A stretch of 64,000 nt of DNA from assembly GCA_026168455.1 (NCBI GenBank), contig CM047431.1, positions 5,795,603-5,859,602 on the forward strand, given 5' to 3'. The DNA is from Theocolax elegans (lineage: Eukaryota; Arthropoda; Insecta; Hymenoptera; Cerocephalidae). Below are positions 1 through 11,620 of this stretch, in pieces (position 1 is the stretch's first letter; each line of letters starts with the position of its first letter). The position numbers were made by a program, and so were the translations under genes. The notes beneath the pieces were generated by a model. The model did no database searches. It was given only the letters and a program-made list of their open reading frames with translations, and had not been told where the DNA came from.

Positions 1-395
1 GACCAAAGAGGCCAGAACAGCCCGTCGAATGGAGCAATTTATTTTTTATTTATTTATTTAACCAGAAAAGAATTTACATAATAGAAACACATACATCGTG
101 CAAACCTCCCACAGAGATAAACGGAGTTATCTGTTGGTGGGGCTGGTTACAAAAAGAAAACTTAAAACTAACTTAAATATTAAACTAATCTAATATACTT
201 AAATAATAAATCTTTAACAATTATTCAAAGTAACCAAATAGTATACAACTGTAGCTAAAAGTAATTTGTGACGAATACAACAGAAAATAAAAACTTTTTT
301 TTAATATATATTATTTTTAATCCATTTTTTAATTTTTGATTTCTTATTTTTGGTGCTTAAGATTTTCATATCGTTAGGTAACATATTAAATATAT

Positions 396-1022
396 TTATT
401 GCTTTGATATACCTATTTTTACAACTAATTGTTCTTCTTGTACGAGGCAAATTAAATTTTTTTTCCTCGTTATGCTGTTAGAAGACATAAAATTGCTTTT
501 TAGAGATTCGTAATGGAACATTAATGAATCCAGTGTAAAAATCTGTTCAATACTTAGTGGATTATTTTCAATAATAAAATTATTCTTGTTTATAATTTTT
601 AATAATTTTTTCTGCAAACTATGTAATATTTTCATATAATTATTATATGCACCACCCCAAGCTATTATACCATAACTAATTATACTATTAAATAAAGCAT
701 AATATATCATTCTAAGCGTATCCAGGTTCATAATCTTGGCCAGTTTATGAAACACAAAGATAAGATATTTTGTTTTATTAACAATATATTCAATGTGTTT
801 ACCCCAACTCATTCTAAAGTAAAAAATTACACCTAGGTATTTGGTATGCTCAACTCTATTTATGTTAACATTATTTATATGAATATTAAAATTATTAACC
901 TCAGGTACACTATCGCAATAATTTCCAAATGTAATATAAGTTGTTTTTTTAACATTTAAAGACAATTTATTAGTAGCCAACCAATTGGAGATTGATTCTA
1001 ATTCGCTATATTCATTAAACAT
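396..1022 (-). pseudogene. LINE ORF2, RT thumb / C-terminal part
   Basis: The frame continues the RT after the YADD block: ISNWLATNKLSLNVKKTTYI is the typical post-catalytic segment (dispensing W, then LSLN..KT), followed by a YLGVIF block and the helical C-terminal region. It overlaps the RT core by 25 bases in a different frame, so one indel separates them in this copy. Downstream (41-395) is AT-rich 3' UTR ending in the simple tail. Confidence 0.8.
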
Positions 1023-1915
1023 TCAACTTCTTTCCAATTTTTACCAGTAACAATTATCGCAGTGTCATCTGCATATGAGATAATATTATCTGCTAACACA
1101 TCATTTACATATAAAATAAATAACAGTGGTCCCAATATTGTACCTTGAGGAACCCCAGTTTTTACTGTCATATTAGAACTAAAAACGTTATCTAATTTAA
1201 CTCTTTGTTGTCTATTCGATAAATAACATTTCATGATATCATAAGCACCACCTCTTATTCCATAGTTATATAACTTATTCAGTAATATAATATGATCTAC
1301 TGTATCAAAAGCTTTTGCTAGATCAAGAAAAGCTATTGCGATTGGTTTGCTCATATCTAAACAATTGTACAGTTTACTAGAGATGTATTGCAGAGCATCT
1401 TTAGTTCCCTTATTTTTAACAAAACCAAACTGATTTTTTGACAAAATATCACATTTATTTAAAAAATTAATAAATCTTTTATAAATTAGTTTTTCCAAGA
1501 TTTTTGCTAGATTAGATATTAAAGAGATAGGTCTATAGTTTTCTGCATAGTTTTTATCACCAGCTTTATAAATAGGTACAATTTCAGCGATTTTTAAAGC
1601 ATCTGGCCAAATAGCTTTTTCTATGCATAAGTTAAAAATATGGACCAAAGGTCCTACAATGTAGCTTAATAATGTCTTTAATACTCTAGTGTTTATTTTA
1701 TCTACTCCTCCATTCTTTATATCAAAATCGTTTACAACTTCAATGATTTCATATGCAATAATCGGGTTTAAAAATATTGATTTCTGATTAATTTTCGTTA
1801 TTTTCCTGCTGTAATTCGTTGGTGTGATAATTTTTTTCCTTAATTCAGTACCTATGTCAGTGAAAAATTTATTCATTGTATTTGCAATTTCTGTAGTATT
1901 ATTTATAACTTCCAT
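998..1915 (-). pseudogene. LINE ORF2, reverse transcriptase core
   Basis: The 305-residue frame contains the ordered RT motifs of non-LTR elements: VPIYKAGDK, then NYRPISLISNLAKILEKLI, then QFGFVKNKGTKDAL, then AFLDLAKAFDTVDH, then GVPQGTILGPLLF, and finally SYADDTAI with the catalytic aspartates. It continues into 396-1022 in another frame after an indel near 1000-1022. The domain copies element RNA at the nicked target. Its upstream end runs into the degraded linker, so the start given is only where the frame opens. Confidence 0.9.
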
Positions 1916-2360
1916 TTGTTTATCGTATATGTAAGATATAGCTTTACTTTTTTTCTTATTTTCACCTAATTTTTGGTTAATTATATTCCATAATTTTCTA
2001 GGATTTCTAGTTGAGTTTTCAACTAGTTCTTTATCATACTATATCTTTGCATTTTTGATAACTTTATTTAGTATTTTTTCATATGTTTTATATATTTCTT
2101 TCGTTTAATAAATTGTTTGTATCTAATCTCCAAATATTATATAAAAATTCCTTTTTATTACATGAAACTGTTATAGCTTTAGTTATCCAACCTTTTCTTG
2201 GTTTATTTTTATCTCTTTTGTTACTAATATTAGTAACTGTAGCCTTCTCAATACGTTTTAATAGTCGATATTAATACGTCAATTGCTAGATTAGGATCAG
2301 ATATTGTTAGTATATTATTCCAATTATAACCTTTAGCAAAAGAATGGAGTTTGTTATACT

Positions 2361-3190
2361 TTAGTAGTACGTTTTTTCTATCAGTTCTAGATACTTTAAT
2401 CTTTTATTTGATAAAAATAAAGGAAAATGATCTGTAATTGTGTATATTAATTTGCAAGATTTAGTGTTAAGTGATTTCATTTTAATAAAAAAATTATCAA
2501 TACAAGATCCATTATCAGATAAGCTAGATGGTCTTGTAATAGATTGAAAACCTGGATAGTAACCGTTTACTAGAATATTATTTAGAAATTCTTGGCTAAC
2601 ATTATCTAAATCCAAAATATCAATATTAAAATCTCCTACTATTATATGATTAGTGATATTTTTTTTATTTTTAACAATTCTTTTATATTCATAAGAAAAT
2701 CCGTCTTACTTATATCGTGAGATCTATATATTGAAGAAATTTCTATATTTACTATTTCGTTATTTATACGTGTATAGAGAATTTTAAGTTTACCAATTTC
2801 TATTATTTCAGTAAATTCATTTATATTTTCATCAATATAAATAACGACACCATCCGATTTATTCAATTTACTATTATTTTAATGCATTTTGTAACCTTTT
2901 AGATTAAAGTATTGATAATATTCCAAATTCCAAGTTTCAGCACAAACAATCATAAAAGGCTTAATGCTCAGACCATTAATTAAAATTTCTAATTTGTTAA
3001 AATTCGCATTTAAACTTCTTATATTAATATATAAGATATTGTCCTTATTAGAATTTATATAAGTATTTAAAGTATCAAAATTTTTTACAACCAATTCTTT
3101 TTTTAAAGTATCATTTAATATCTCAGAAATCACTTCAATGTTGCTTTCCATTTTGATGATCTTGCTGGATACTTGAGCTGTTTGATGCAA
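2361..3190 (-). pseudogene. LINE ORF2, APE-type endonuclease domain (broken)
   Basis: Three pieces make up an apurinic/apyrimidinic-type endonuclease. The first (3190-2879) has an N-terminal INIRSLNANFNKLE block and an AETW motif. The second (2866-2642) is in the same frame after a nonsense codon at 2879-2881 and has a VVIYIDENI strand. A GDFNIDI catalytic motif follows in a shifted frame just below 2640. The third (2615-2361) ends in SCIDNFF and TITDHFPLF, the C-terminal signature with the catalytic SDH-type histidine. APE endonucleases nick target DNA to prime reverse transcription. One nonsense codon and one frameshift are visible. Positions 1916-2360 are the degraded linker to the RT and hold several stops in all frames. 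Confidence 0.8.
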
Positions 3191-4256
3191 TTGATGATAC
3201 CGACATAGTAGATTTAGCCTTCAACCTATTTACCTTCCTATTAGTTATATGTTTAAAATCTAATTTACCGATGTATCTTGGTATACTTGGACTCATTGGA
3301 TAATCAATGTTATCTATAAATTTTTTAATTTTCATTTTTAACACTTGGCAGCACTCACTATCATTAGCCACATGTTTAAAGTCATAATTTTTGTTAAATT
3401 TATTATTGTGATATACACAATTTACACAAGCTAGTTTATCTATATTCATGCAATTTTCGGTATTATGAGGACCAGCGCACTTCAAACAAACTTTACTATT
3501 TGTACACTTATTACCACTATGTCCAAATCTTCCACAATTGTAACACGGTCTTATATCGATAATGTCATATACTCTACAGTTTTGATAACCAATAAAAACT
3601 CTATTTTTATTTTCTCTTATGTATTTGTAAATTTCACTCGTTACTTCTATTATAACACTTTCTAGCCTCGTTCTCGTGTTTTCATATCTGTGCACAACAT
3701 TGCATCCAGTATTAAATTCTTTAAAATTTCTTTCATTTAAATCATTTTCTATAGCTTTATTATTTAGATTTTCAAAATTATCAATCCCTACTATTTTAAG
3801 TTTAAGTTTAAATACTTCTCCTTTTTTGACTTCACATATATTTGATAATTTTTCTTTCAAAATTTTTTCCGTCTCAGTAGCACTTTTTTCGTTCATACAT
3901 TCCACTATCACTTCAGAATTATTTTTATTATAAATTTGCTTAGTTTGCACAGATTTCTTTTTTATCAAGTAATGCGCGGCACATTTCTTGATGTCGTATT
4001 TGTCCTCTTTATTATTTATTTTCTTGATTATTAATTTCGGTACTTTTTTTGGTTTAATATTTTCGTAATTAATAACTTGTGAATATAAAGGGTTCTTTAC
4101 AACATTGTCTATTTCCTTGTCTTGTTCCAAAGCACTTTGTAATAATAAATTTTTATCACTCATTTCTGATACCAATTGTTTTAACAATTTATTTTCGATT
4201 CTTAAAGTTTCAAGTTCTGATTGATCACTAGTTAGATTTAAATCTACATTATTTGT
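3135..4256 (-). pseudogene. LINE ORF1, main part (gag-like, CCHC knuckles)
   Basis: The frame is open from the stop at 4257 down to 3135. It carries a Lys-rich N-terminal half, a region that looks like the RRM-like fold of LINE gag proteins, and then a cluster of zinc knuckles (CYNCGRFGHSGNKC, CLKCAGPHNTENC, then a longer CVNC...H...C variant), the three-knuckle arrangement of insect LINE ORF1. It is in the same frame as the upstream 130-residue piece, separated only by the duplication-derived TAA. Its last ~56 bases overlap the start of the endonuclease frame (3190) in another frame, as is common at LINE ORF1/ORF2 junctions. It probably packaged the element RNA. Confidence 0.8.
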
Positions 4257-4333
4257 TTACAATTTATTTTCGATTCTTAAAGTTTCAAGTTCTGATTGAT
4301 CACTAGTTAGATTTAAATCTACATTATTTGTTT
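4184..4333. repeat. 75-bp tandem duplication inside LINE ORF1
   Basis: Positions 4184-4258 and 4259-4333 are identical by eye (75 bp, a multiple of three). The duplication keeps frame, but the new junction creates an in-frame TAA on the minus strand (4257-4259). The same peptide (NNVDLNLTSDQSELETL) is encoded on both sides of the stop. Confidence 0.9.
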
Positions 4334-4649
4334 CATTAATAATGTCATTTAAATATTCTTCTCTTATTTGTAGCCTTTGTTGTAATTTTATTTGTGCAAT
4401 AATGCACTTTGCTGTTTCATTCAGACACGTGTCTTTTGTAATTTTTGAGGTTAGATTTAGACTTGAGTGTTCCGGGCAAATAATAAAAGCATTACTAATT
4501 GCAATTCTACTTTTTGATTTATTAAAGTCACTCTTATGATATATATTCTCACAAATTAAGCACGTCACAGTTGTTACTTTACTTTTTGGATGACATTTAA
4601 AGAAAACTTCTTCATCCAGATCGGGAGTGTCTACCACTCCCGGCGCCAT
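4257..4649 (-). pseudogene. LINE ORF1, N-terminal part (PHD-like finger)
   Basis: This 130-residue frame starts at an ATG on the minus strand (4647-4649) close to the presumed 5' end of the element. A Cys/His-rich block lies at about residues 14-60 (C, then CLIC, H, then CPEH), the spacing of a PHD/RING-like zinc finger as found in ORF1 of some CR1/Daphne-type LINEs. The last third is polar and probably helical. The frame ends at a TAA at 4257-4259, exactly at the junction of a 75-bp tandem duplication. The next segment of ORF1 continues in the same frame beyond that stop, so this is the N-terminus of a split ORF1 and not a separate gene. Its role would be RNA binding and particle assembly for retrotransposition. 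Confidence 0.75.
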
Positions 4650-4690
4650 GAAGGCTACTCGTATTGACCGAATTGACCGAAAACCAATTT

Positions 4691-5279
4691 TTTGAAGAGT
4701 CTGAAGGGCAGTTATATGGAGCAGGAATCGCTGATTAGCATATTAATAGGGTAAGTTCAAGAAATTTACGATTTTTTGTGAACGAAAACTTTGACACGCG
4801 ATTTCTCGGATTTCTATTTTGACGATTTTTTCAAATTGGCGAGCAAGATAGGAAAAAAAGTAAACGTCCTATCGAAACGGGTCGATAGCATTGTATTCAG
4901 GATTAAATTTTCTTCTGGGTGAACCTAAAATACCTTAAGAAAGTTAACATTAACTCGGTTTTTCAACGATCTGAAGTGAATTTTTTTTTTTTTTAAATGC
5001 ATTTTTTTTCAATCTGCGAAAAAATGTTGAATTTTTCACTTTTTGTTGAATTTTCTTGGTTCACCTAGGAATGACACTATTGAGAATTAAAAATTTCTTT
5101 GGTTTTTTTGTTTCAGATGAAAATTGCGACCTGCATCTTGCTCGCCACAGAGAAAGTGCACACTCGAGGCGCCTCCGCAAATTTCTTGTAGCATGAAGAA
5201 TATCTCATGTATGGTAATAAAAAAATTTTCCCAATAAAATCCTCGAAAATATCGATTTTTTGAAGCCTCTAAAGCAGGC
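4691..5279. other. Unassigned segment with intron-like signals
   Basis: No protein is recognisable. The plus strand shows a good donor (GGGTAAGTTCAAG near 4750) and a pyrimidine-rich acceptor (TTTTTTTGTTTCAG ending at 5116), followed directly by an ATG with 24 sense codons. A related phrase (TTTTTTGAAG..TCT.AA.G) occurs at both ends of the segment (about 4690 and 5257), so it may be a short mobile insertion instead of a host intron. Confidence 0.3.
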
Positions 5280-5770
5280 TTCCCCCTTAATACTATTGAA
5301 GAAATTATTGAATCTTTAACCAATATATTCGGTACTACTGAAAATCATTTAAAATTAGCCAGAATATTAGATACTTTAACCCAAGAAAAAGACGAAAGTA
5401 TTATCACATTTTGTAAGAGAATTGAAGCCGTAGCACAAGATTACGCTGCGGTAGTTATGCGTGCTAATCATTACACGATATATTTTCCGAATTGTTTGAA
5501 AAACGATAGTTTTAATTTTCACAAGAGGACTTAAAGAGTTTATCAAGCAAAAACCGTTAATGAGGCAACGAGTCAAGCAGTTTGATTAGAAAGAAAATAC
5601 GGCTGTCATGAATGAAGAAAGCTAGAAACTTAAAATCGTGCTTGCAAGAGTCCAACCCCGTAGGTCAGAATCCTGTAGATCGTGCGGCAAAGATAACCAC
5701 ACAGAAGACCGCTGTTGGTTCAACAAAAATAATGAGTCTAGAAAAACCGCCCAAAATATTTTAAAAGGTA
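5280..5770 (+). pseudogene. Ty3/gypsy gag remnant
   Basis: Plus-strand translation shows a stretch beginning NTIEEIIESLTNIFG and containing LARILDTLTQEKDESIITF, the C-terminal helices of a retrotransposon capsid. After frame breaks a CCHC knuckle follows (CRSCGKDNHTEDRCW, about 5676-5720), i.e. capsid plus nucleocapsid in the right order. No start, no protease and no LTR can be joined to it. The 17.6/297-like pol remnant at 6991-7740 has the same orientation and probably belongs to the same insertion, split by the segment in between. Confidence 0.65.
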
Positions 5771-6990
5771 GGCTAGATGTGCTGACGACCAGTCTATCTT
5801 CACCTCCAGCTGCAGACTGCCTACTACGGTTTACAGTGCTCCTTACATATCCGGGTCGCGGGCGCGCGCATGTGCTTAACGGCATTCTTCCACTTAGGTG
5901 TTGGGAGTCTATTATTAACCTCACGTTTCGCGGCACGTGTTTATCGCGCATCTAACGTACATACTACGATACTTATATGTAAATATTGAGACGGGAAACG
6001 TCACACAATCTATTCATGACGAATAGTATATTTAAATTCACAACAATTATAAACCGTCGGAGCCTTTGGTATGTTAAGGCCATCCGACGACACTTGTTTA
6101 TTTCATTTCAAGTGTACTACTACGCGTGCGACAATACGTAGGGATGAGAACGCGAGAACGTGTGTGTGCTTTTCTCCACTCTTATTTCTTATTCGGGAAA
6201 TTAGGCAATTACCTAAGCAGTATGTCCCGATCCGACTATCAATGCGGATAAACTTTCCGGGTGCGACGAATCGTTTTAGTAAATGAGGCCGAGAAATGAC
6301 GAATGAGGCATACCGGACACCGGCACCCGGATTAACCTTGTGTTCGAGTGTCTTTGTAAGAGTGACTTGGTGAGTGAGGTGAAATAAGGACGGGATTGTA
6401 AGTGTGTGCTAACGCGGATTGCGAAGTACTCGCTTCGACCGCCTGCTTCAGCACCACAGCCGACAAGGGTCTTCGTTTCCTAGGGGAACGTCGGGACCAA
6501 AATCGGTTTGGGACACAATAGGATCGACGTCCGGTAAGTCGTTGTTACTATACTACCGTGACCCCCCCCCCCCCATTCCCCCCGAGTGTATGAGTATGTG
6601 AGATACTCGGGAGTGTGATCGGGTACGCCCATACCCGAACAGCAGATCCTGGGAAATACAGTATGCCGCAGGCGAGGACCTCGATCCGGCCATTGGATGG
6701 CCATTTTATAATTTAATTAGTAACTCACAATAAATGGTTCTTTTATTGTAATTTATATTTGTGTGTGTTAATTGTGTTCTCCCTGCTCCCTGGTAATACT
6801 TGCCGGCAATCTTCGCTACATACAAATAAGTTGTGTACGCGGTATATGGCAACGCAGCGCAATGGTGGACTAATATTAATAATAATTATTTATGATTTTA
6901 AGACGATTGGGATTGCGAATACCACTTCACAATATAAACAAATATAACTAATATAACTAAATAATAATATTAATTAATAATAATAATTTA
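5771..6990. other. Unassigned GC-richer segment between gag and pol remnants
   Basis: No reading frame is recognisable. It is richer in CpG than its neighbours, has a run of 12 C at about 6562, a TATA-like and AATAAA-like composition near 6700-6750 (AATAAATGG), and a small hairpin (CGGGTA..TACCCG, about 6619). It might be a solo LTR or another insertion that separates the gag and pol remnants, but I cannot delimit ends or a target duplication. Confidence 0.25.
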
Positions 6991-7740
6991 ATGCGCATAG
7001 CAAGTATGCTCGAAATCATCAAAAATTTTTTGGATATATTTTATCTACCCAGCGATAGGTTAGAGATTACTAACCTAATGACCCATGAAATTCCGTTAAT
7101 TAATAAAACACCCGTAAGAATTAAACCTTTTAGACAAACGCCCATTTTACGCAAGGAAATAAATAGACAGGTACAAGAATTACTAGATAAAGATATAATC
7201 GAATCCTCTACGAGTGCATATTCAGCACCAGTTTTTTGAGTAGCTAAGAAACCAGATGCTTTGAGAGATAAAAGACACCGTATGGTTATTGATTCTAGAA
7301 AACTCAATGAAAATATTCCGAATTGTAATTTCTCCGTTTCTAATAGATTAGATCTATCGATTACATGAATGGAGCTCATGTTTTTTACAACTATAGATTT
7401 TGTAGCGGGTTACCATCAAATTAAAATTAAAACGGAAGATAGACATGTTACGGATTTTGCCAGTGATTCAGGGAATTTTCAATTTAAAAGATCATCTTTC
7501 GGTTTAAACTCGAGTGCACCTTTTTTTTTAGCAACCATAGCAACATTTATTGCTGGGTTGAGAGGAGTAGTAGCATTTTATCAAAAACCGTTGAAGCACA
7601 TTGTGAAAATATTACACGAGATTTTATTAAACTAAGAAAAGCCAATTTAACTTTACAACATGAAATATGTGAATTTTTAAGAAAACAAATAGTTTAGTTA
7701 GGACACATTATTAGTAAAGAAGGATTATCTGCAAATTTAT
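6991..7740 (+). pseudogene. Ty3/gypsy reverse transcriptase remnant
   Basis: The opening block (VRIKPFRQTP, then QVQELLDKDIIESSTSAYSA) is the N-terminus of a gypsy RT. A stop follows at about 7238, then MVIDSRKLNENIPN, another stop, then TTIDFVAGYHQIKI with the first catalytic Asp, then FKRSSFGLNSSAPFF. The YMDD region is replaced by a frame-broken stretch, and the thumb (IVKLGHIIS-type, with a stop) ends abruptly at 7740. It resembles 17.6/297-type elements. At least three nonsense codons and a frame change show it is dead. The sharp right end coincides with the start of a dispersed repeat. Confidence 0.8.
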
Positions 7741-8300
7741 TGTGCGTTCACCATATTCATTTATCCGCTATCTATACGTATTCGCCAACGTCTCCACCAA
7801 TGCACGGCCACAGCTGTCTATCTCCTTTCCTCTTACATTGATACGTATGGATATCGATCCGTTCGTAGTCGTCCCCCTCTGGCGCACCGGTCTCACCCAT
7901 ACTCGACGTGCGCGTGCATTGTGCGCGCTGTCACTCGTTTACTAGGCACGCGATATTCGATTTCGATATTCGTTTTCGATATACGATTTCGATATTCGAT
8001 TTCGATATTTGATTACGATATTTGATTTTGTTATTCGATTTTGATATTCGATTTTGATATTCGATTTCAATATTCGATTTCAATATTCAATTTCGATATT
8101 CGATTTCAATATTCGATTTCGATATTTAATTTCAATATTCAATTTTGATAATCGATTTTGATATTCGATTTCAATATTCGATTTCGATATTCGATTTCGA
8201 TATTTGATTTTGATATTTGATTTCGATATTTGATTTCGATATTCGATTTCGATATTCTTATGATGTCGCCATCGAACGATATGTTGGACCGATATACACG
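7741..8300 (+). repeat. Dispersed repeat, copy 1, carrying a minisatellite
   Basis: Bases 7741-7925 and 8258-8290 align by eye to the reverse complement of about 52530-52770 (for example shared blocks CTTTCCTCTTACAT, ATGGATATCG, CATACTCGACG, and GATGT.GCCATCG.ACG). The two homologous parts, nearly adjacent in the other copy, are pushed apart here by the 13-bp tandem array at 7951-8257. I do not recognise the family. Confidence 0.6.
7951..8257. repeat. 13-bp minisatellite (TTCGATTTCGATA)n
   Basis: About 23-24 head-to-tail copies with substitutions that mostly exchange C/T and G/A at the CpG positions (CGAT to CAAT or TGAT), a pattern fitting decay of CpG sites. There is no coding sense. It is inserted in, or expanded from, a GATCGAAA-like stretch of the dispersed repeat. 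Confidence 0.9.
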
Positions 8301-8451
8301 AGCTACAACTTTGTCGTCGACTGCTTTGCTCGTACCGCTGATACTCTTACGTGTTGTGCCCGGTGCTACGTGCTATCATTAACCGCCAATAGTTATCCGC
8401 TCGCTACGGGGAGACACAACAAACCCCCATTCCTGGGTCCTGTGTGTCTCT

Positions 8452-8553
8452 CAGGGTTACCATTTAGGGTTTTTCTGTCCTTTATTGTCTAATGTAAATG
8501 AAGTCATACTGTGAGAGTGCAACAAAGAAAAATTCCTCTATCCGGCAACACTG
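8452..8553 (+). mobile_element. hAT-like MITE, copy 1 (8-bp TSD GTGTCTCT)
   Basis: A 102-bp element starting CAGGGTTACC and ending GGCAACACTG (imperfect inverted ends, 8 of 10). It is flanked by a perfect 8-bp direct repeat GTGTCTCT at 8444-8451 and 8554-8561. An 8-bp duplication and CAG...CTG ends are the hallmarks of hAT-superfamily elements. A second copy lies inverted at 61011-61113. It has no coding capacity, so it is non-autonomous. Confidence 0.85.
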
Positions 8554-8561
8554 GTGTCTCT

Positions 8562-10729
8562 CCGTAGCGAGGAGTGGAGGTAATGGTGGAGGGGGTAATT
8601 GGGGGGGGGGTTAATGGTGGTAGTACCAGTTAAGGTATGGGTAATGACCGTGAGAGTAATAAAGGATGGGGGGTAGACAATGATGCATTACTGCGGAAGG
8701 GGAGGAGGGATAGACAATGATGCAGTACGAGTAGAATTTTACGATGTTGGATGTGGGTCGTACCAATATCTACTGAGCTATTCCGTTGATCGATCGCCGT
8801 ATGAAGGGATATGGTGGGAGATGGAGATCAAGAGGTGGGAGAAATCTTAACTGAACTCGCGAAACGACGACGCGCATGAGGATGAAGAGCACATTGTTAC
8901 GTAGTTTTTAAAGGTAGAAAATAAAGCTAGCTTCGCAACACGAACTAGGCGCAGCTTGGTACTGCAAATGAGACTTGACTTAATTTCAGTATTTTGTTTC
9001 AACAGACATTACTACAAATGACATTTTTTTATCCCCCCCGTATAAAGCATAAAATAATAATACATTCCGCTGAGGTAAGAAATTCCTACACGTAGGATTG
9101 TAAGCCGACAAGCGGATGAATGTTTTTTTAAGCTTTTAAATGACAATATTAGAGAATTAAAAGTGCTGATTAAAACATAACAATACTGATTAAAACACTC
9201 GTGTATTCTAAGCACTAAACTTGTAAGTACGTATGTACTGATAAAACAATGAAATAAAGACGGGTGATCAGGTTTCACGCTAAACGAGACACGTCTTCGA
9301 TCGAGTTTGTTATCAAATAATTGTTTAAATAATTCGAATTGTTTAAATAATTTTGGAATATTGGTATCGCCATGAATCATTTTTGGTTATTTTCCCAATA
9401 TCTCCAATATTTACCGAGTTATTGGCCAAAATGCCGAATAGTTTAAACAATTATTCACGGCTAATTGTAAATAATCGCTGTAGAAAAAAAAGTTGTTAAC
9501 ACTTTTTGTTCTAGACATCATGTACAGATGAATACTTTAAATAAATTGTGGAAATCGACGGATTATCGGCATAGATCAATAGATATCGATAAACACAAAT
9601 ATCATCCGATCGTGGTGATTTTTGGTATATAGACTTCTCTCGCCACTCCCTATCGACTTATAATCCACAAATTAAAGTCGACGAACAATTGACGAATTTT
9701 TCGGGGCGGTAATTAGCCGGGAGATCAGGTTTCACGCAGAGCGGCACGCATCTGCGATCGAGTATATCAATACACATGTAATACATTAAAATCAATGTAT
9801 AATTTGTAAATTTCTGGTTTTACTAAGTTAAAGATATGTGGTTTTTTATGGAAATCGCTGTATCAACATAGTTTGCAAAAAAAGAGGAAAATGTATGAAT
9901 GTCGTATAATATTTGATACTTTTTATAACTTCTAACAAATTTTCGCTGAATTTTTTTTGTAAATAAGGTAAAACGTAACTGTTGTCTGTGTGACACGTGA
10001 CCAAAGGGGTCAGCAGAAATTATGGAAGTCTTATGCCCCCCCCCCCTAATCATCGTATACACAATGTCAAGTTAGTATTTAACAAACTACACTTAATGGT
10101 TCTTTTCAGTTTCTTGTAAACAGTTTCGTAGTCCTTAACCTTATAATGGTTAGAGCTAGTACATCGCATTTAGTGAAAATTTTACGGTATGCATTGAGTA
10201 TTGCTGAAGTTTGAGAACCACACATTCGCACAATGTGTGGTAAGATTCGGTCATCGGATCTCACACACCTATCTGCAGATATTCTGTGTAAAAAATTGCA
10301 TTTTCTTTTATTACATTGTGGGATAAGCACAACATATCACATGTTCACCGTTGGTTTATTCAATAATCAGGATGTCTTATTGATTGCTGTGCGTGCAATA
10401 AGACAACGGAATGAGCAAGATCATCATTTTATTTATCTATTAATTTTTCGGCGTCATTGTAAGTAGAGATTTTGACTATAAATATCGTGGTAAATAAATG
10501 TAATTTATTATATTTATCAGTGATGAATCAAATGATGAGTGATATTGAAGGTGACAAATGTTTACTGGCGTGTGATAAACAGCAGCATATACGATCAAGA
10601 TCTCGAGGAGATAAATTTACTTGCATGCATTTATGTTTTTTCATACATGATGTTTCTAGATTTTTACTATAAATATTTTGGTAAATCAAAGTAATTTTAA
10701 TTTATATGTTTTTGATATCTCATCAGCGA
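8562..10729. other. No gene seen; G-rich tracts and diverged short repeats
   Basis: Nothing codes convincingly. G-rich tracts lie at 8585-8615 and 8663-8710 (the latter with a repeated TAGACAATGATGCA phrase). A diverged ~43-bp phrase with core ATCAGGTTTCACGC and GATCGAGT occurs at 9266-9308 and 9721-9764. Another diverged ~45-bp pair (GATTT..ACTATAAATAT) occurs at 10469 and 10659. A run of C lies at about 10035. Short open frames here show no family signature. Confidence 0.5.
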
Positions 10730-10769
10730 TAAGTAACGAGCCAAAGATACTTATGTTGAAACAACTTAC

Positions 10770-11620
10770 CTAACACAGATAATGCCTGTGCATTACCTGT
10801 GTATAACTGCTGTCAATACCTCCTCCTGGGTCAAGGGAAAACTACTGCTTGGCTACGAAGCGACTCCTCGGCATTAGCTCCTGCTGGTCCTGGGCCTCGT
10901 TACCTGTAGGGAAAACTAGAAATTAAAATAATATTAAATTATGTAATAATTTAAACTAAATAAGGAAGTGTTTATAATAAATGTAGTATGTAGGATAGGT
11001 TACAGGTAAGGATGACATGTGGTATTAGAGAGGTTAGGAAAAAGTAAACCATGAATAACAAGAAAGCCTGAGCCATTCTCATCACCGAATTGTTTAAACA
11101 AATAAAAGGAAAGGATGGGAAATAATAGAAGTGATTTGGTTTGTTTTATGTGTTGGAGAGAGAGAGAGAGAAGAATAAACAAATAGCACTTACCGTAAAC
11201 GTCGAGCTAGTTGAAGACAAGAGAGTTTACTCGCTGTTGGTGATGGAATGTAATGGAGACGCCGTCCCGCATGAACAACACCTCCGGATGATGGAAGCTC
11301 CTTCCCTCGTAGACGTCGTCACCGTAAAGTCGCACCAGGTTCGGATTGCCACACAAACGCCGAGTACTAGTAAACACGAAAGTGAGAGAGTCGGAGAAAG
11401 AACAGACTCGCGCGCGAAGCAGTACTGCTGTATGCGTGTACATAGGCAGCGACGTAGAGGGGGGAGCACACTCGCATGCACTATGAGGACACCGAGAGAG
11501 AAAAGAAGAGTGCGAATTGCACAAGTGGAGGCGCCAGCCCAGTTAACACTCGGGATTGACATTAATATTCGCGCCGCTAGATTCGAATGTATAGTACGGA
11601 GAGCATGGAGGTGGCAGTAG
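10770..11620 (-). other. Possible non-coding exons of a minus-strand transcript
   Basis: Minus-strand reading gives a CpG-rich block (about 11600-11194) ending in a strong donor (TTTACG then GTAAGTGC). About 290 bases downstream is an acceptor (TTTCTAGTTTTCCCTACAG ending near 10907) and a ~130-base block ending GTGTTAG then GTAAGTTG near 10773. All frames of the second block contain stops, so these would be untranslated exons. The first block is also open for 159 codons on the plus strand, but with low-complexity composition and no family signature. Confidence 0.25.

Larger units (their letters stand above)
41..4690 (-). mobile_element. Non-LTR retrotransposon (APE-type LINE), nearly full length, decayed
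   Basis: Read on the minus strand this holds, in order, an ORF1 with a PHD-like finger and CCHC knuckles, an APE endonuclease, a reverse transcriptase with a YADD active site, and a TAAA-type 3' tail (plus strand 41-60 is a run of ATTT units). ORF1 before an EN-RT ORF2 with a short simple tail is the usual layout of Jockey/CR1/Daphne-type LINEs. The PHD-like finger and the TITDHF-type endonuclease end remind me most of Daphne/CR1 relatives, but the clade is inference. The 5' limit near 4690 is approximate; I saw no clear target duplication. The protein frames are broken by one duplication-derived stop, at least one further nonsense codon and at least two frameshifts, so this copy cannot move by itself. 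Bases 1-40 are unassigned flank. Confidence 0.85.
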